From assembly GCF_035944375.1 (NCBI RefSeq), contig NZ_DASZBE010000043.1: a stretch of DNA of 64,000 nucleotides; one strand, written 5' to 3'. The notes under the pieces were generated by a model. It was not told the DNA's origin. It ran no database searches and worked only from the letters and a program-made list of their open reading frames with translations. Positions 25,843-35,189 of the stretch are shown in pieces; within the stretch, counting starts at the first letter, position 1, and each line of letters starts with the position of its first letter. The position numbers and the translations under genes are program-made. The stretch comes from Allobosea sp035944375. Its GTDB lineage: Bacteria > Pseudomonadota > Alphaproteobacteria > Rhizobiales > Beijerinckiaceae.

Positions 25843-27425
25843 ATGCCCCCATCGCCCCCGTCCGCATCTTCATCCCCGTCGACGCCGCGGCACTCTCGGT
25901 CGGTGCGGAGGCCGTTGCGGAGGCGGTTTCGCGGGAGGCGGCAGCACGCGGGATCGCGATCGATCTCGTTCGCAACGGCTCGCGCGGCATGCTCTGGCTG
26001 GAGCCGCTGGTCGAGGTCGAGACTCCGCAGGGCCGCATCGCCTATGGGCCGGTCGTGGCCAGGGACGTGCCGGGTCTGTTCGAGGCCGGCCTCATTGATG
26101 GTGGCGGACATGCGCTCCGGCTCGGTCCCGTCGAGGATCTCGACTGGATGAAGCGGCAGCAGCGCCTGACCTTCGCCCGCACGGGCGTCATCGATCCGCT
26201 CTCCCTGAGCGACTATAGCGCCCATGACGGGCTCGCCGGCCTCAACGCCGCGCTGGCGCTGACAAGCGCGGAGATCGTCGAAACCGTCCGCGCATCGGGC
26301 CTGCGCGGTCGCGGCGGCGCGGGATTCCCGACAGGGATCAAATGGAAGACCGTGCACGACGCGAGCGCCGACCAGAAGTACATCGTCTGTAACGCCGACG
26401 AGGGTGACAGCGGCACCTTCGCCGACCGCATGCTGTTCGAGGGCGATCCCTATCTGACGATCGAAGGCATGGTGATCGCCGCGATCGCCGTCGGTGCCAC
26501 CCGCGGCTACATCTATCTGCGCTCGGAATACCCCCACGCCTACAAGACGATGCAGCGCGCGATCCTCAAGGCCGAGCAGGCGGGGATCCTGGGGGATTCG
26601 GTCCTCGGCACGGCCCACGCCTTCCATCTGGAGGTCCGCCTCGGCGCGGGTGCCTATATCTGCGGCGAGGAGACATCGCTACTGGAAAGCCTCGAGGGCA
26701 AACGTGGTGTCGTCCGCGCCAAGCCGCCGATCCCGGCGCTGAAGGGGCTCTTCGGCAAGCCCACGATCGTCAACAACGTTCTGTCCTTCGCGGCCGTGCC
26801 GTGGATCCTCCAGCACGGTGCTCAGGCCTATGCCGATTTCGGCATGGGGCGCTCGCGCGGCACGCTGCCCGTCCAGCTCGGCGGCAATGTCAGGCGCGGG
26901 GGGCTGGTCGAACTCGCTTTCGGCATTTCGCTTCGCGAGATCATCGAGGATCTCGGCGGCGGCACGCTGTCGGGCCGTCCGATCCGGGCGGTTCAGGTCG
27001 GCGGCCCGCTGGGAGCCTATCTCACGGCGGCCCAGCTCGACGTCGCGATGGACTACGAGGCGCTGGCCGCGATCAAGGGCATGCTGGGCCATGGCGGCAT
27101 CGTGGTCTTCGACGACAGCGTCGACATGGCCAGGCAGGCCCGTTTCGCCTTCGCATTCTGCGCCAAGGAAAGCTGCGGCAAGTGTACGCCCTGCCGGATC
27201 GGCGCGACGCGCGGCGTCGAGACGATGGACAAGATCATCGCCGGCACCGAACGGCCGAAGAACCTCGCCATCCTGCGTGATCTCTCGAAGCTGATGGCGG
27301 ATGCCTCGCTCTGCGCCATGGGCGGGCTCACGCCGAACCCGGTCCTGAGCGCGCTCCAGCATTTCCCCGAGGATTTCGACCGGCCGGCCGGGCCTGCGAA
27401 GGGCTGGCCGCTGGCCGCCGAATGA
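25839..27425 (+). CDS. fdsB: NAD-dependent formate dehydrogenase, beta subunit (NuoF-like, FMN/NAD-binding)
   Basis: A 528-residue protein. The N-terminal 120 residues resemble the thioredoxin-like extension of FdsB/HoxF. The NuoF core has the NADH/FMN-binding glycine-rich element LRGRGGAGFPTGIKWK, then YIVCNADEGDSGTFADR, YIYLRSEYPHA and GAYICGEETSLLESLEG. The C-terminal 4Fe-4S site has KESCGKCTPCRIG and a later cysteine in DASLCAMG. This subunit passes electrons from FdsA to NAD. ATGA overlap with fdsG; fdsA begins 11 bp after its stop. Confidence 0.94.
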   Translation: MNAPIAPVRIFIPVDAAALSVGAEAVAEAVSREAAARGIAIDLVRNGSRGMLWLEPLVEVETPQGRIAYGPVVARDVPGLFEAGLIDGGGHALRLGPVEDLDWMKRQQRLTFARTGVIDPLSLSDYSAHDGLAGLNAALALTSAEIVETVRASGLRGRGGAGFPTGIKWKTVHDASADQKYIVCNADEGDSGTFADRMLFEGDPYLTIEGMVIAAIAVGATRGYIYLRSEYPHAYKTMQRAILKAEQAGILGDSVLGTAHAFHLEVRLGAGAYICGEETSLLESLEGKRGVVRAKPPIPALKGLFGKPTIVNNVLSFAAVPWILQHGAQAYADFGMGRSRGTLPVQLGGNVRRGGLVELAFGISLREIIEDLGGGTLSGRPIRAVQVGGPLGAYLTAAQLDVAMDYEALAAIKGMLGHGGIVVFDDSVDMARQARFAFAFCAKESCGKCTPCRIGATRGVETMDKIIAGTERPKNLAILRDLSKLMADASLCAMGGLTPNPVLSALQHFPEDFDRPAGPAKGWPLAAE

Positions 27426-27435
27426 GGACCTCGTC

Positions 27436-30318
27436 ATGAGCCTGATCAAGGAGATCGATTTCGGCACGCCGATCCGCGTCGCGGACAGGACCGTCACCCT
27501 GTCGATCGACGGCATGAGTGTGAGCGTGCCCGAGGGCACCTCGGTGATGGCGGCCGCGATGTCGCTGGGCACCAGGATTCCCAAGCTCTGCGCCACCGAC
27601 TCGCTCGAACCCTTCGGCTCCTGCCGGCTCTGCCTTGTCGAGATCGAGGGGCGGCGCGGCACGCCCGCCTCCTGCACGACGCCGGCCGAGGAGGGCATGG
27701 TCGTCCGCACGCAATCGGAAAATCTGGCCGGGCTGCGCAAGGGCGTGATGGAGCTCTACATCTCGGACCATCCGCTCGACTGCCTGACCTGCTCGGCCAA
27801 TGGCGATTGTGAATTGCAGGATATGGCGGGCGCCGTCGGCCTGCGGGAGGTGCGCTATGGCTATGAGGGCGAGAACCATGTCTTTGCCAAGAGCGCGGAT
27901 GGCCTCGCCAATGCAAACTGGCTGGGGAAAGACGCATCGAACCCGTACTTCACCTATGATCCGACGAAATGCATCGTCTGCAATCGCTGTGTGCGCGCCT
28001 GCGAGGAGGTGCAGGGCACCTTCGCCCTGACGATCACAGGACGCGGTTTCGAATCCCGCATCTCCGCCGGGCCGACGGATTTCCTCGGCTCGGAATGCGT
28101 CTCCTGCGGCGCCTGCGTGCAGGCCTGCCCGACCGCGACGCTGATGGAAAACACCGTCATCGCGATGGGCCAGCCGGAGCATTCCAAGGTCACGACCTGC
28201 GCCTATTGCGGCGTCGGCTGTTCCTTCAAGGCCGAGATGCAGGGCGACAAGGTCGTCCGCATGGTGCCCTACAAGGACGGCAAGGCGAATGAAGGCCATT
28301 CCTGCGTGAAGGGCCGCTTCGCCTGGGGCTACGCGACCCATGCCGACCGCATCACCAGGCCCATGATCCGCGCGAAGATCACGGATCCCTGGCGCGAGGT
28401 CTCATGGGAGGAGGCGATCGGCCATGCGGCTGCGGAGTTCAAGCGCATCCAGGGCCAGTATGGCCGGGAGGCGCTGGGCGCCATCACCTCGTCGCGCTGC
28501 ACCAATGAGGAGGTCTTCCTCGTCCAGAAGCTGGTCCGGGCAGGCTTTGGCAACAACAACGTCGACACCTGCGCCCGCGTCTGCCATTCGCCGACGGGCT
28601 ACGGCCTGAAGACGACGCTGGGCACCTCGGCCGGCACGCAGGATTTCAGATCGGTCGCCAAGGCCGACGTCATCCTCGTCATCGGCGCCAACCCGACCGA
28701 CGGCCACCCGGTCTTCGCCTCGCGCATGAAGAAGCGTCTGCGCCAGGGCGCGCGCCTGATCGTCGCCGACCCGCGGCGGACCGACATCGTCAAGTCGCCG
28801 CACATCAAGGCCGACTACCACCTCCAGCTCCTGCCCGGCACCAATGTCGCGCTGATCAACGCGATAGCCCATGTGGTCGTGACGGAGGGGCTGATCGACC
28901 AGGATTATGTGCGCGAGCGCTGCGATCTCACCGATTTCGAGATCTGGACGCGCTTCATCGCGCAGGAGCACAATTCGCCCGAGGCGACCGAGGCCTTCAC
29001 CGGCGTGCCGGCCGCCGATGTCCGGGCCGCCGCACGGCTCTACGCCACCGGCGGCAATGGCGCGATCTATTACGGCCTCGGCGTCACCGAGCACAGCCAG
29101 GGCTCGACCATGGTCATGGGCATGGCCAATCTCGCCATGGCGACCGGCAATATCGGGCGCGACGGTGTCGGCATCAATCCGCTGCGCGGGCAGAACAATG
29201 TCCAGGGTGCCTGCGACATGGGCTCCTTCCCGCACGAGCTCACCGGCTATCGCCATGTCTCGGATGACGCCACGCGCCAGGTCTTCGAGGGGATGTGGGG
29301 CGTGACGCTCGATGTCGAGCCGGGCCTGCGCATCCCCAACATGCTGGACGAGGCCGTCGGCGGCAGCTTCAAGGCGCTCTACGTCCAGGGCGAGGACATT
29401 GCCCAGTCCGACCCCAACACCCAGCATGTCACCGCCGGCCTTTCGGCAATGGAATGCGTCGTGGTTCAGGATCTCTTCCTGAACGAGACCGCCAAATACG
29501 CCCATGTCTTCCTGCCGGGCTCGTCCTTCCTGGAGAAGGACGGCACCTTCACCAATGCCGAGCGTCGCATCAACCGCGTCCGGCAGGTGATGGCGCCGCT
29601 CTCGGGCAAGGCCGAATGGCAGGTCACGATCGATTTCGCCCGGGCGCTGGGCTACGAGATGGCCTATTCGCACCCCTCCGAGATCATGGACGAGATCGCC
29701 CAGCTGACGCCGAGCTTCGCCGGGGTGAGCTATGACAAGCTGGACAGGCTCGGCTCCGTGCAGTGGCCCTGCAACGAAAAGGCCCCGCTGGGCACGCCGC
29801 TGATGCATGTCGACCGCTTCGTGCGCGGCAAGGGCAAGTTCATGATCACCGAGTTCGTGCCGACGGAAGAGAAGACCGGCGCGCGCTTCCCGTTGATCCT
29901 GACTACGGGCCGCATCCTGTCGCAGTACAATGTCGGCGCGCAGACGCGGCGCACCGCCAACTCCGCCTGGCATGACGAGGACGTGCTCGAGATCCACCCC
30001 TTCGATGCCGAGAACCGCGGCATCAAGTCGGGCGACCTCGTCGCGCTCGCCAGCCGCTCGGGGGACATCTCGCTGCGGGCCGAGGTCTCGGGGCGCATGC
30101 AGCCCGGCGTCGTCTACACGACCTTCCACCATGCCGAGACCGGCGCCAACGTCATCACGACAGACTACTCCGATTGGGCGACGAACTGCCCGGAGTACAA
30201 GGTCACGGCGGTCGAGGTGCGCCGGACCAACTATTATTCGCAATGGCAGGAGCGCAATCGCGAGGAGGACGTCTCGCTGCGCCGGATCGCCAGGAGGCTA
30301 CCCGATGCCGCGGAATAG
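27436..30318 (+). CDS. fdsA: NAD-dependent formate dehydrogenase, alpha (catalytic molybdenum) subunit
   Basis: A 960-residue catalytic subunit. In order: NuoG-like 2Fe-2S domain (KLCATDSLEPFGSCRLC and PASCTTP); His/Cys 4Fe-4S motif HPLDCLTCSANGDC; two ferredoxin-type 4Fe-4S motifs (CIVCNRCVRAC, CVSCGACVQACP); 4Fe-4S motif CAYCGVGC; then the bis-MGD molybdopterin domain. The predicted Mo ligand is C383 in CARVCHSPT, followed by the catalytic His384; FDH-H of E. coli has selenocysteine at the same place. An arginine lies in the following active-site region. Formate is oxidised to CO2 here. Length and order are typical of Rhodobacter capsulatus/Cupriavidus FdsA. It overlaps fdsC by 14 bp. Confidence 0.96.
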   Translation: MSLIKEIDFGTPIRVADRTVTLSIDGMSVSVPEGTSVMAAAMSLGTRIPKLCATDSLEPFGSCRLCLVEIEGRRGTPASCTTPAEEGMVVRTQSENLAGLRKGVMELYISDHPLDCLTCSANGDCELQDMAGAVGLREVRYGYEGENHVFAKSADGLANANWLGKDASNPYFTYDPTKCIVCNRCVRACEEVQGTFALTITGRGFESRISAGPTDFLGSECVSCGACVQACPTATLMENTVIAMGQPEHSKVTTCAYCGVGCSFKAEMQGDKVVRMVPYKDGKANEGHSCVKGRFAWGYATHADRITRPMIRAKITDPWREVSWEEAIGHAAAEFKRIQGQYGREALGAITSSRCTNEEVFLVQKLVRAGFGNNNVDTCARVCHSPTGYGLKTTLGTSAGTQDFRSVAKADVILVIGANPTDGHPVFASRMKKRLRQGARLIVADPRRTDIVKSPHIKADYHLQLLPGTNVALINAIAHVVVTEGLIDQDYVRERCDLTDFEIWTRFIAQEHNSPEATEAFTGVPAADVRAAARLYATGGNGAIYYGLGVTEHSQGSTMVMGMANLAMATGNIGRDGVGINPLRGQNNVQGACDMGSFPHELTGYRHVSDDATRQVFEGMWGVTLDVEPGLRIPNMLDEAVGGSFKALYVQGEDIAQSDPNTQHVTAGLSAMECVVVQDLFLNETAKYAHVFLPGSSFLEKDGTFTNAERRINRVRQVMAPLSGKAEWQVTIDFARALGYEMAYSHPSEIMDEIAQLTPSFAGVSYDKLDRLGSVQWPCNEKAPLGTPLMHVDRFVRGKGKFMITEFVPTEEKTGARFPLILTTGRILSQYNVGAQTRRTANSAWHDEDVLEIHPFDAENRGIKSGDLVALASRSGDISLRAEVSGRMQPGVVYTTFHHAETGANVITTDYSDWATNCPEYKVTAVEVRRTNYYSQWQERNREEDVSLRRIARRLPDAAE

Positions 30319-31147
30319 CGCGCCCGCCCAGCCCCCGGCCAGTTGCGCGGTCGGCGCGACGCCGGTCCGCTTCGCCTGTGGGGCAGGGGAGGCGGGTAGC
30401 GTTGAGGTTGCCGTCGAAGCGGCGGTCAACATTGTCTATGGCAACCAGCCCTATGCGGTGATGATGGCGACGCCATCGGATCTCGAGGACTTCGTCACCG
30501 GGTTCAGCCTGACCGAGGGCATCATCTGCGATCCCACTGAAATCAGGGGGATTTCCGTGGCGCCGCAGGCCGGCGGGCTCATCGCGACGGTCGATCTCGC
30601 TCCGGGCCGTTTCCGCGAGCATCTCGCCCGCCGTCGCAACCTCTCGGGGCGCACCTCCTGCGGGCTCTGCGGTGTCGAAACCCTGGCGCAACTGCCGATG
30701 GCGGCCGGTCGCCGCGATGATCAGCCCGGCATTGCGGCTGCAGCGATCGCAACGGCGCTGTCGGCGCTCGATCGACATCAGCCGCTGCATCGCCTCACCC
30801 GCGCCGTCCATGCCGCGGCCTGGTGCGACGTGCAGGGAAGAATTCTTGCGGTCCGCGAGGATGTCGGGCGCCACAACGCCCTCGACAAGCTGATCGGGGC
30901 GCGGCTGCGGGCCGGCCAAACGGCTGGAGAGGGCTTCTTGCTCGTGACCAGCCGGGCTTCTTTCGAGATGGTCGAGAAGACTGCGATCTTCGGCGCGGGC
31001 ACGCTGGTGTCCATTTCGGCCCCGACTTCGCTCGCGATCGAGCGCGCCGTCGCGCTGAGGCTGACGCTGGTGTCGGTCGCGCGGGACGATGGCTGCACGA
31101 TCTTCGCCGGCTCCCTCACCTCGAGCCTGGAGCTCGCCGCACGATGA
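30305..31147 (+). CDS. fdsC: FdhD/FdsC-type chaperone and sulfur carrier for formate dehydrogenase
   Basis: A 280-residue FdhD-family protein. FdhD/FdsC binds the bis-MGD cofactor, delivers sulfur to it and inserts it into FdsA. The family's CxxC-type loop is visible as RTSCGLCGVE, and the cofactor-binding core includes VREDVGRHNALDKLIG and LVTSRASFEMVEK. The ATG at 30305 overlaps the fdsA 3' end by 14 bp. The short fdsD follows with a 4-bp overlap. This is the standard fdsGBACD order. Confidence 0.93.
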   Translation: MPRNSAPAQPPASCAVGATPVRFACGAGEAGSVEVAVEAAVNIVYGNQPYAVMMATPSDLEDFVTGFSLTEGIICDPTEIRGISVAPQAGGLIATVDLAPGRFREHLARRRNLSGRTSCGLCGVETLAQLPMAAGRRDDQPGIAAAAIATALSALDRHQPLHRLTRAVHAAAWCDVQGRILAVREDVGRHNALDKLIGARLRAGQTAGEGFLLVTSRASFEMVEKTAIFGAGTLVSISAPTSLAIERAVALRLTLVSVARDDGCTIFAGSLTSSLELAAR

Positions 31148-31413
31148 CGCCGACTGACACGGCGACCGGGGGCGCCACCTCGCATGAGAGCCTGCAGCGC
31201 GAGAAGCTCGCCCGCATGGCCGGGCAGATCGCGGGGTTTTTCGAGGCCTATCCGCGCGAGCAGGCCGTTCCGGCGATTGCCGAACACATCAACCAGTTCT
31301 GGAGCCGCAAGATGCGCAGCGATTTCCTCGCCGCGTTCCGGGCGGATTCCCCGGAACTCCACACCCTCGTGCGAGACGCGATGGCGCAGATCAAGCCGCG
31401 GGGGAGGGGATAG
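31144..31413 (+). CDS. fdsD: Formate dehydrogenase delta subunit
   Basis: An 89-residue protein overlapping fdsC by 4 bp (ATGA). It has the FdsD features KLARMAGQIAGFFEAYP and INQFWSRKMRSDF. FdsD is needed with FdsC for maturation of FdsA and may be a loosely bound subunit. It is the last gene of the operon. Confidence 0.9.
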   Translation: MTPTDTATGGATSHESLQREKLARMAGQIAGFFEAYPREQAVPAIAEHINQFWSRKMRSDFLAAFRADSPELHTLVRDAMAQIKPRGRG

Positions 31414-31771
31414 CGGACAAGGGTTCGTCCGGGCGCTCGCCGGCGGCTTGCCCTCGTTGACCATCAGCAGCAGTTCGAGGATCGACACGCCCGGCTCACG
31501 GTCAAAACCGCAGCCTGATCCTGTCTACCCGCAGGGGCGCACTCCATTCGGCGATGCGTCGCCATTTGGACAACATCATGGACGGCTTTGGACGGCTCTC
31601 TTTCTCTTTTGAGAACGAGATAGAGAGATTGCCCGATAGGACGGAACGTCGTCGGAGGGTGCAAAGGGGCGGGGGTAAGAGAGCAGCGAGTGCTTACCTG
31701 CATCTGGATCGGCAGCACGCCGGACAGAGCAGCCAACACGAAAAGCCATGCATTAACAGCGGCTTAGGCGA
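31414..31771. other. Intergenic stretch between fdsD and tRNA-Gln
   Basis: No gene is supported here. The open frames are short and unlike proteins. One structure stands out: CTCTCTTTCTC (31596-31606) and GAGATAGAGAG (31617-31627) form an 11-bp inverted repeat with one mismatch and a 10-nt loop. It is in a locally A/T- and purine-rich patch. It has no run of T and no clear assignment. Confidence 0.4.
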
Positions 31772-31845
31772 TGGCTGGGGGACTAGGATTCGAACCTAGA
31801 CAACCAGAGTCAGAGTCTGGGGTCCTACCGTTAGACGATCCCCCA
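31772..31845 (-). tRNA. tRNA-Gln (anticodon CTG)
   Basis: The reverse strand folds as a complete 74-nt tRNA including an encoded CCA. Acceptor stem TGGGGGA pairs with TCCCCCA. The anticodon stem CCAGA/TCTGG holds the loop CTCTGAC, giving anticodon CTG (decodes CAG). The T-loop reads GGTTCGAATCC. A good promoter lies just upstream. This is the only tRNA I find in the window. Confidence 0.95.
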
Positions 31846-31885
31846 ATGGCGGACGGCGTCGGCGCGCTCGCCTTGGTGTCGCGGG

Positions 31886-31914
31886 GTCTAATCAATGCTT
31901 CGCCGAATGGCAAG
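31886..31914 (-). promoter_or_regulatory. Probable promoter of tRNA-Gln
   Basis: On the minus strand CTTGCC (31914-31909), a 17-bp spacer and TTAGAC (31891-31886) fit the alphaproteobacterial -35/-10 pattern. The -10 ends 41 bp before the mature tRNA 5' end. Confidence 0.4.
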
Positions 31915-32308
31915 CCCCTAATGCGCCCGTCGGCGGGCCGGGCTTGAGCCTTCGCGCGCATCGCTTGCGCGGCGTCGCGCCCGACCGCGCCGAGGGGCGG
32001 GCAGGGGGGCGGCTGTCATCAGCCCGCCGCCCTGGCTCCGGTCTCCGTGGCGTAGCGGAAGCGCGCGATTGACAGGCCTGCATGCCGGCGCGCAGTATGC
32101 AGCATACAAGAATGCGGCCGGATCAACCGGCTGCGGTCCCGGGCCTGGAAACATCCGGAGTCGCGTCATGCGCTCTCGCCGATCACCTGTTCGATTCGTG
32201 TCGGAAACCCGCGCCGCTCGGGTGCGGCATGCCTCGCGGCCGCGTTGCCGGTCGTGGCGCTGACCCCCCGGCCCCTGAGCAGAGACGAAGCCTGAAAGCC
32301 CCTTGCCG
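31915..32308 (+). promoter_or_regulatory. Control region of the TRAP operon, with a 13-bp palindrome
   Basis: This interval has no supported gene. TTGACA at 32069-32074 is a consensus -35 hexamer. With an 18-bp spacer the -10 would be CAGTAT at 32093-32098. A perfect palindrome GTATGCAGCATAC (32095-32107) overlaps that -10, the position expected for a repressor operator. GntR/FadR-family repressors of TRAP operons often use sites of this size and symmetry. The regulator itself is not adjacent. About 200 bp of leader follow before the first ATG. Confidence 0.45.
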
Positions 32309-32854
32309 ATGAACCTGCCCCGCTCGCTGCTGCGCCTGCTCGAGAATGCGCTCATCCTCGCCTTCGTTGTGATGATTGCGATGGTCTTCGGCAATGTCGT
32401 GCTGCGCTACGGGTTCAACTCCGGCATCACCATGTCGGACGAAGCTTCGCGCATGATCTTCGTCTGGCTGACCTTCGGCGGCGCCTTCCTGGTCGCGCTC
32501 GAGAGCGGGCATCTCGGCATGACGGCGATCGTGCAGATGCTCGGCCTGCGCGGCCGGTGGCTGGCGCGACTCATGGCCGAGAGCCTGTCGCTGTTCTGCA
32601 TGGGGCTGCTGGTCTGGGGCTGCTGGCAGCAGAGCAGCCTCAACATGGCCAATCTCTCGCCGGTGATGGGGGTGCCGACCGCGATCTTCTATGTCGCTGG
32701 GCTCGCCTGCGGGCTCGGGATCGGGGCGATCAACCTCGTGACCCTGGTCAGGCTCGTCACCGGGCGAATGCCGCCCGACCGGCTCGTCATCGGGGCGGAG
32801 TCGGAGGAACTCGCCAGCTTCGAGGCGCAGCAGCGGGAGCGGCCGCGCCCATGA
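32309..32854 (+). CDS. TRAP transporter small membrane subunit (DctQ family)
   Basis: A 181-residue protein with four predicted transmembrane helices: ENALILAFVVMIAMVFGNVVL, a helix around MIFVWLTFGGAFLVAL, LSLFCMGLLVWGC, and FYVAGLACGLGIGAINLVTL. This is the DctQ size and topology, including the conserved FGNVVLRY segment at the end of helix 1 and the DEASRMIFVWL segment. It pairs with the DctM subunit, whose ATG overlaps its stop by 4 bp. TRAP transporters import organic acids with a sodium gradient. Confidence 0.9.
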   Translation: MNLPRSLLRLLENALILAFVVMIAMVFGNVVLRYGFNSGITMSDEASRMIFVWLTFGGAFLVALESGHLGMTAIVQMLGLRGRWLARLMAESLSLFCMGLLVWGCWQQSSLNMANLSPVMGVPTAIFYVAGLACGLGIGAINLVTLVRLVTGRMPPDRLVIGAESEELASFEAQQRERPRP

Positions 32855-34134
32855 CGGTCCTCGTCTTCCTCGTCTCGCTGCTCGGCGCGATGGCGCTGGG
32901 CATGCCGATCGCGGTCTCGCTGCTGGTCTGCGGCGTCGCGCTGATGCTGCATCTGGGGATGTTCGACGCGCAGATCCTGGCGCAGAACCTGATCGGCGGG
33001 GCCGACAGCTTCCCGCTGATGGCCGTGCCCTTCTTCATGCTGGCCGGCGAGTTGATGAATGCGGGCGGGCTGTCCAAGCGCATCATCGCCTTTGCGATGG
33101 CGCTCGTCGGGCATGTCCGCGGTGGCCTCGGCTATGTCGCCGTCGTCGCGGCGATCGTGATGGCCAGCATCTCCGGCTCGGCGGTCGCCGACACGGCGGC
33201 GCTCGCCGCCCTGCTGATCCCGATGATGCGGCAAGCCGGCTACCGGCTCGACCGCAGCTGCGGGCTGATCGCGGCCGGCGGCATCATCGCCCCGGTGATC
33301 CCGCCCTCGATCGGTTTCGTCGTGTTCGGCGTGGCGGCCGGCGTTTCGATCACCCGGCTGTTCCTGGCCGGCATCGTGCCTGGCCTGCTGATGGGGCTGG
33401 CGCTGGTCATCACCTGGTATGTGCTGGCGAAAGACGAGCCGGTCTCGACCCTACCGCGGCCGAGCGTCCGCAGTATCGCGAAGGCTGCGCTCGACGGGTT
33501 GTGGGCGCTGCTGTTGCCCTTCGTCATCATCGGCGGGATGAAGCTCGGCGTGTTCACGCCGACGGAGGCCGCGGTGGTGGCCGCCGTCTACGCCTTCTTC
33601 ATCGGGATGTTCGTCTATGGCGAGCTGAAGATCGCGCATCTGCGGCCGGCGCTGCTGGCGGCGCTGAAGATGTCGGCCTCGGTGATGTTCCTGGTCGCGG
33701 CGGCGCTGGTCTCGGCCTGGCTGATCACGATCGCCAACATTCCCGCAGAAGTGGGCGCACTGCTCGGCCCGCTGATCGAGCAGAAGACGCTGCTGATGGC
33801 CGCGATGATGCTGCTCGTCGTCGTCGTCGGCACGGCCCTCGACTTCATCCCGACCGTGCTGATCCTGACGCCGGTGCTGATGCCGATCGTCAAGCAGGCG
33901 GGGATCGACCCGGTCTATTTCGGCGTCCTCTTCATCATGAACAACGCGATCGGCCTGCTGACGCCGCCCGTGGGCACGGTGCTCAACGTGGTCTGCGCCG
34001 TCGGCCGCGTGCCCGTGGACAAGGTAGTGCGCGGCGTCATGCCGTTCCTGCTGGCGCAGATCGCGGTGCTCGCCCTGCTGATTCTGGTCCCGGAGATCGT
34101 GACCGTGCCGGCAAAATGGTTCTACGGGCGCTGA
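32851..34134 (+). CDS. TRAP transporter large membrane subunit (DctM family)
   Basis: A 427-residue protein with about 12 hydrophobic segments. Family motifs include PLMAVPFFMLAGELMNAGG, ASISGSAVADTAALAALLIP, AAGGIIAPVIPPSIGFVVFG and NNAIGLLTPPVGTVLNV. It is the transport channel subunit. It starts within the DctQ stop codon (ATGA). The substrate is unknown; the cyclase gene at the end of the operon may give a hint. Confidence 0.93.
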   Translation: MTVLVFLVSLLGAMALGMPIAVSLLVCGVALMLHLGMFDAQILAQNLIGGADSFPLMAVPFFMLAGELMNAGGLSKRIIAFAMALVGHVRGGLGYVAVVAAIVMASISGSAVADTAALAALLIPMMRQAGYRLDRSCGLIAAGGIIAPVIPPSIGFVVFGVAAGVSITRLFLAGIVPGLLMGLALVITWYVLAKDEPVSTLPRPSVRSIAKAALDGLWALLLPFVIIGGMKLGVFTPTEAAVVAAVYAFFIGMFVYGELKIAHLRPALLAALKMSASVMFLVAAALVSAWLITIANIPAEVGALLGPLIEQKTLLMAAMMLLVVVVGTALDFIPTVLILTPVLMPIVKQAGIDPVYFGVLFIMNNAIGLLTPPVGTVLNVVCAVGRVPVDKVVRGVMPFLLAQIAVLALLILVPEIVTVPAKWFYGR

Positions 34135-34193
34135 GGAGGCGCCGCGTCGAAGACGAGAAGCAACAAGAACGACACCCTCAGGAGGAAGACAAG

Positions 34194-35189
34194 ATGACCA
34201 TCACCAGGCGCCATGCTCTGATCACAGCCGGCTCCGGCCTCGCCCTCTTTGCGATCGGCCGGCCGGCGCTCGCCCAGGCGGCGAAGCTGCGCTTCGCCCA
34301 TCCCCATCCGGAATCGGACAGCTGGCACAAGGCCGCGCTGCAGTTCGCCGAGAAGGTCAAGGCGAAGAGCAATGGCCAGCTCGAGGTCCAGATCTTCCCG
34401 AACGGCGCGCTCGGCTCCGATCCGCAGACGATCAGCGCCGTGCGCGGCGGCTCGCTCGACATCTGCCTGACCGGCAACCCGTTCTTCACCGGTCTCGCAC
34501 CGAAGCTCAACGTGCTCGATCTGCCCTTCCTGTTCCAGAGCCGCAAGCATGCGGCCGCCGTGATGGACGGCCCGATCGGCGACGGCCTGCGCAAGGAGCT
34601 CGAAGGCTCGAACCTCAAGGCGCTGGCGACCTGGGAGATCGGCTGGCGCAACCTGACCAACAGCCGCCGCGCCGTGGCGACGGCCGCCGACATCAAGGGG
34701 CTGAAGATCCGCACCACGCCGAACCCAGCCCATATCCGCGCCTTCCAGCTGCTCGGCGCCGTGCCGACGCCGATGGCCTTCACCGAGCTGTTCTCGGCGC
34801 TCGAGACCGGCGCGGTCGACGGGCAGGAAAACCCGGTGACGCTGATCCTCAACGCCAAGTTCGCCGAGGTGCAGAAGCATCTCTCGCTGACGCGCCACGC
34901 CTTCACCACCGGCCCGGTGGTGATGAACAAGACCAAGTTCGACGCGATGGCGCCCGATCTCCAGAAGGTCCTCACCGAGACCGCGATCGAACTCGCCGGC
35001 GTGCAGCGCCAGATGAACGAGGACACGGAGGGCTCCAGCCTCGCCGCGCTGAAGAAGGCCGGCATGCAGGCGGTCGAGAACCCCGACCGCGAATCCTTCT
35101 CGAAGATCGTCACGGCGGAAGTCGAGAAGGAGTTCGTCACCAAGTTCGGCGGCGAGACGCTCGAGGCGATCAAGAAAGCGGCGGTGTGA
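34194..35189 (+). CDS. TRAP transporter substrate-binding protein (DctP family)
   Basis: A 331-residue periplasmic protein. A Tat-like signal peptide (MTITRRHALITAGSGLALFA, ending before AQAAKLRFAH) precedes the mature domain. DctP-family elements include FPNGALGSDPQTISAVRGGSLD, the conserved arginine region LKIRTTPNPAH and ALETGAVDGQENPV. The ATG at 34194 has AGGAGGAA upstream. The carboxylate-binding arginine (in KIRTT) suggests an organic-acid ligand. Its stop overlaps the start of the cyclase gene by one base. Confidence 0.92.
   Translation: MTITRRHALITAGSGLALFAIGRPALAQAAKLRFAHPHPESDSWHKAALQFAEKVKAKSNGQLEVQIFPNGALGSDPQTISAVRGGSLDICLTGNPFFTGLAPKLNVLDLPFLFQSRKHAAAVMDGPIGDGLRKELEGSNLKALATWEIGWRNLTNSRRAVATAADIKGLKIRTTPNPAHIRAFQLLGAVPTPMAFTELFSALETGAVDGQENPVTLILNAKFAEVQKHLSLTRHAFTTGPVVMNKTKFDAMAPDLQKVLTETAIELAGVQRQMNEDTEGSSLAALKKAGMQAVENPDRESFSKIVTAEVEKEFVTKFGGETLEAIKKAAV

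Noticed and set aside
31772..32308. Possible genomic-island attachment site at tRNA-Gln
   Set aside because: No integrase, no direct repeat of the tRNA 3' end and no composition change were seen next to it.
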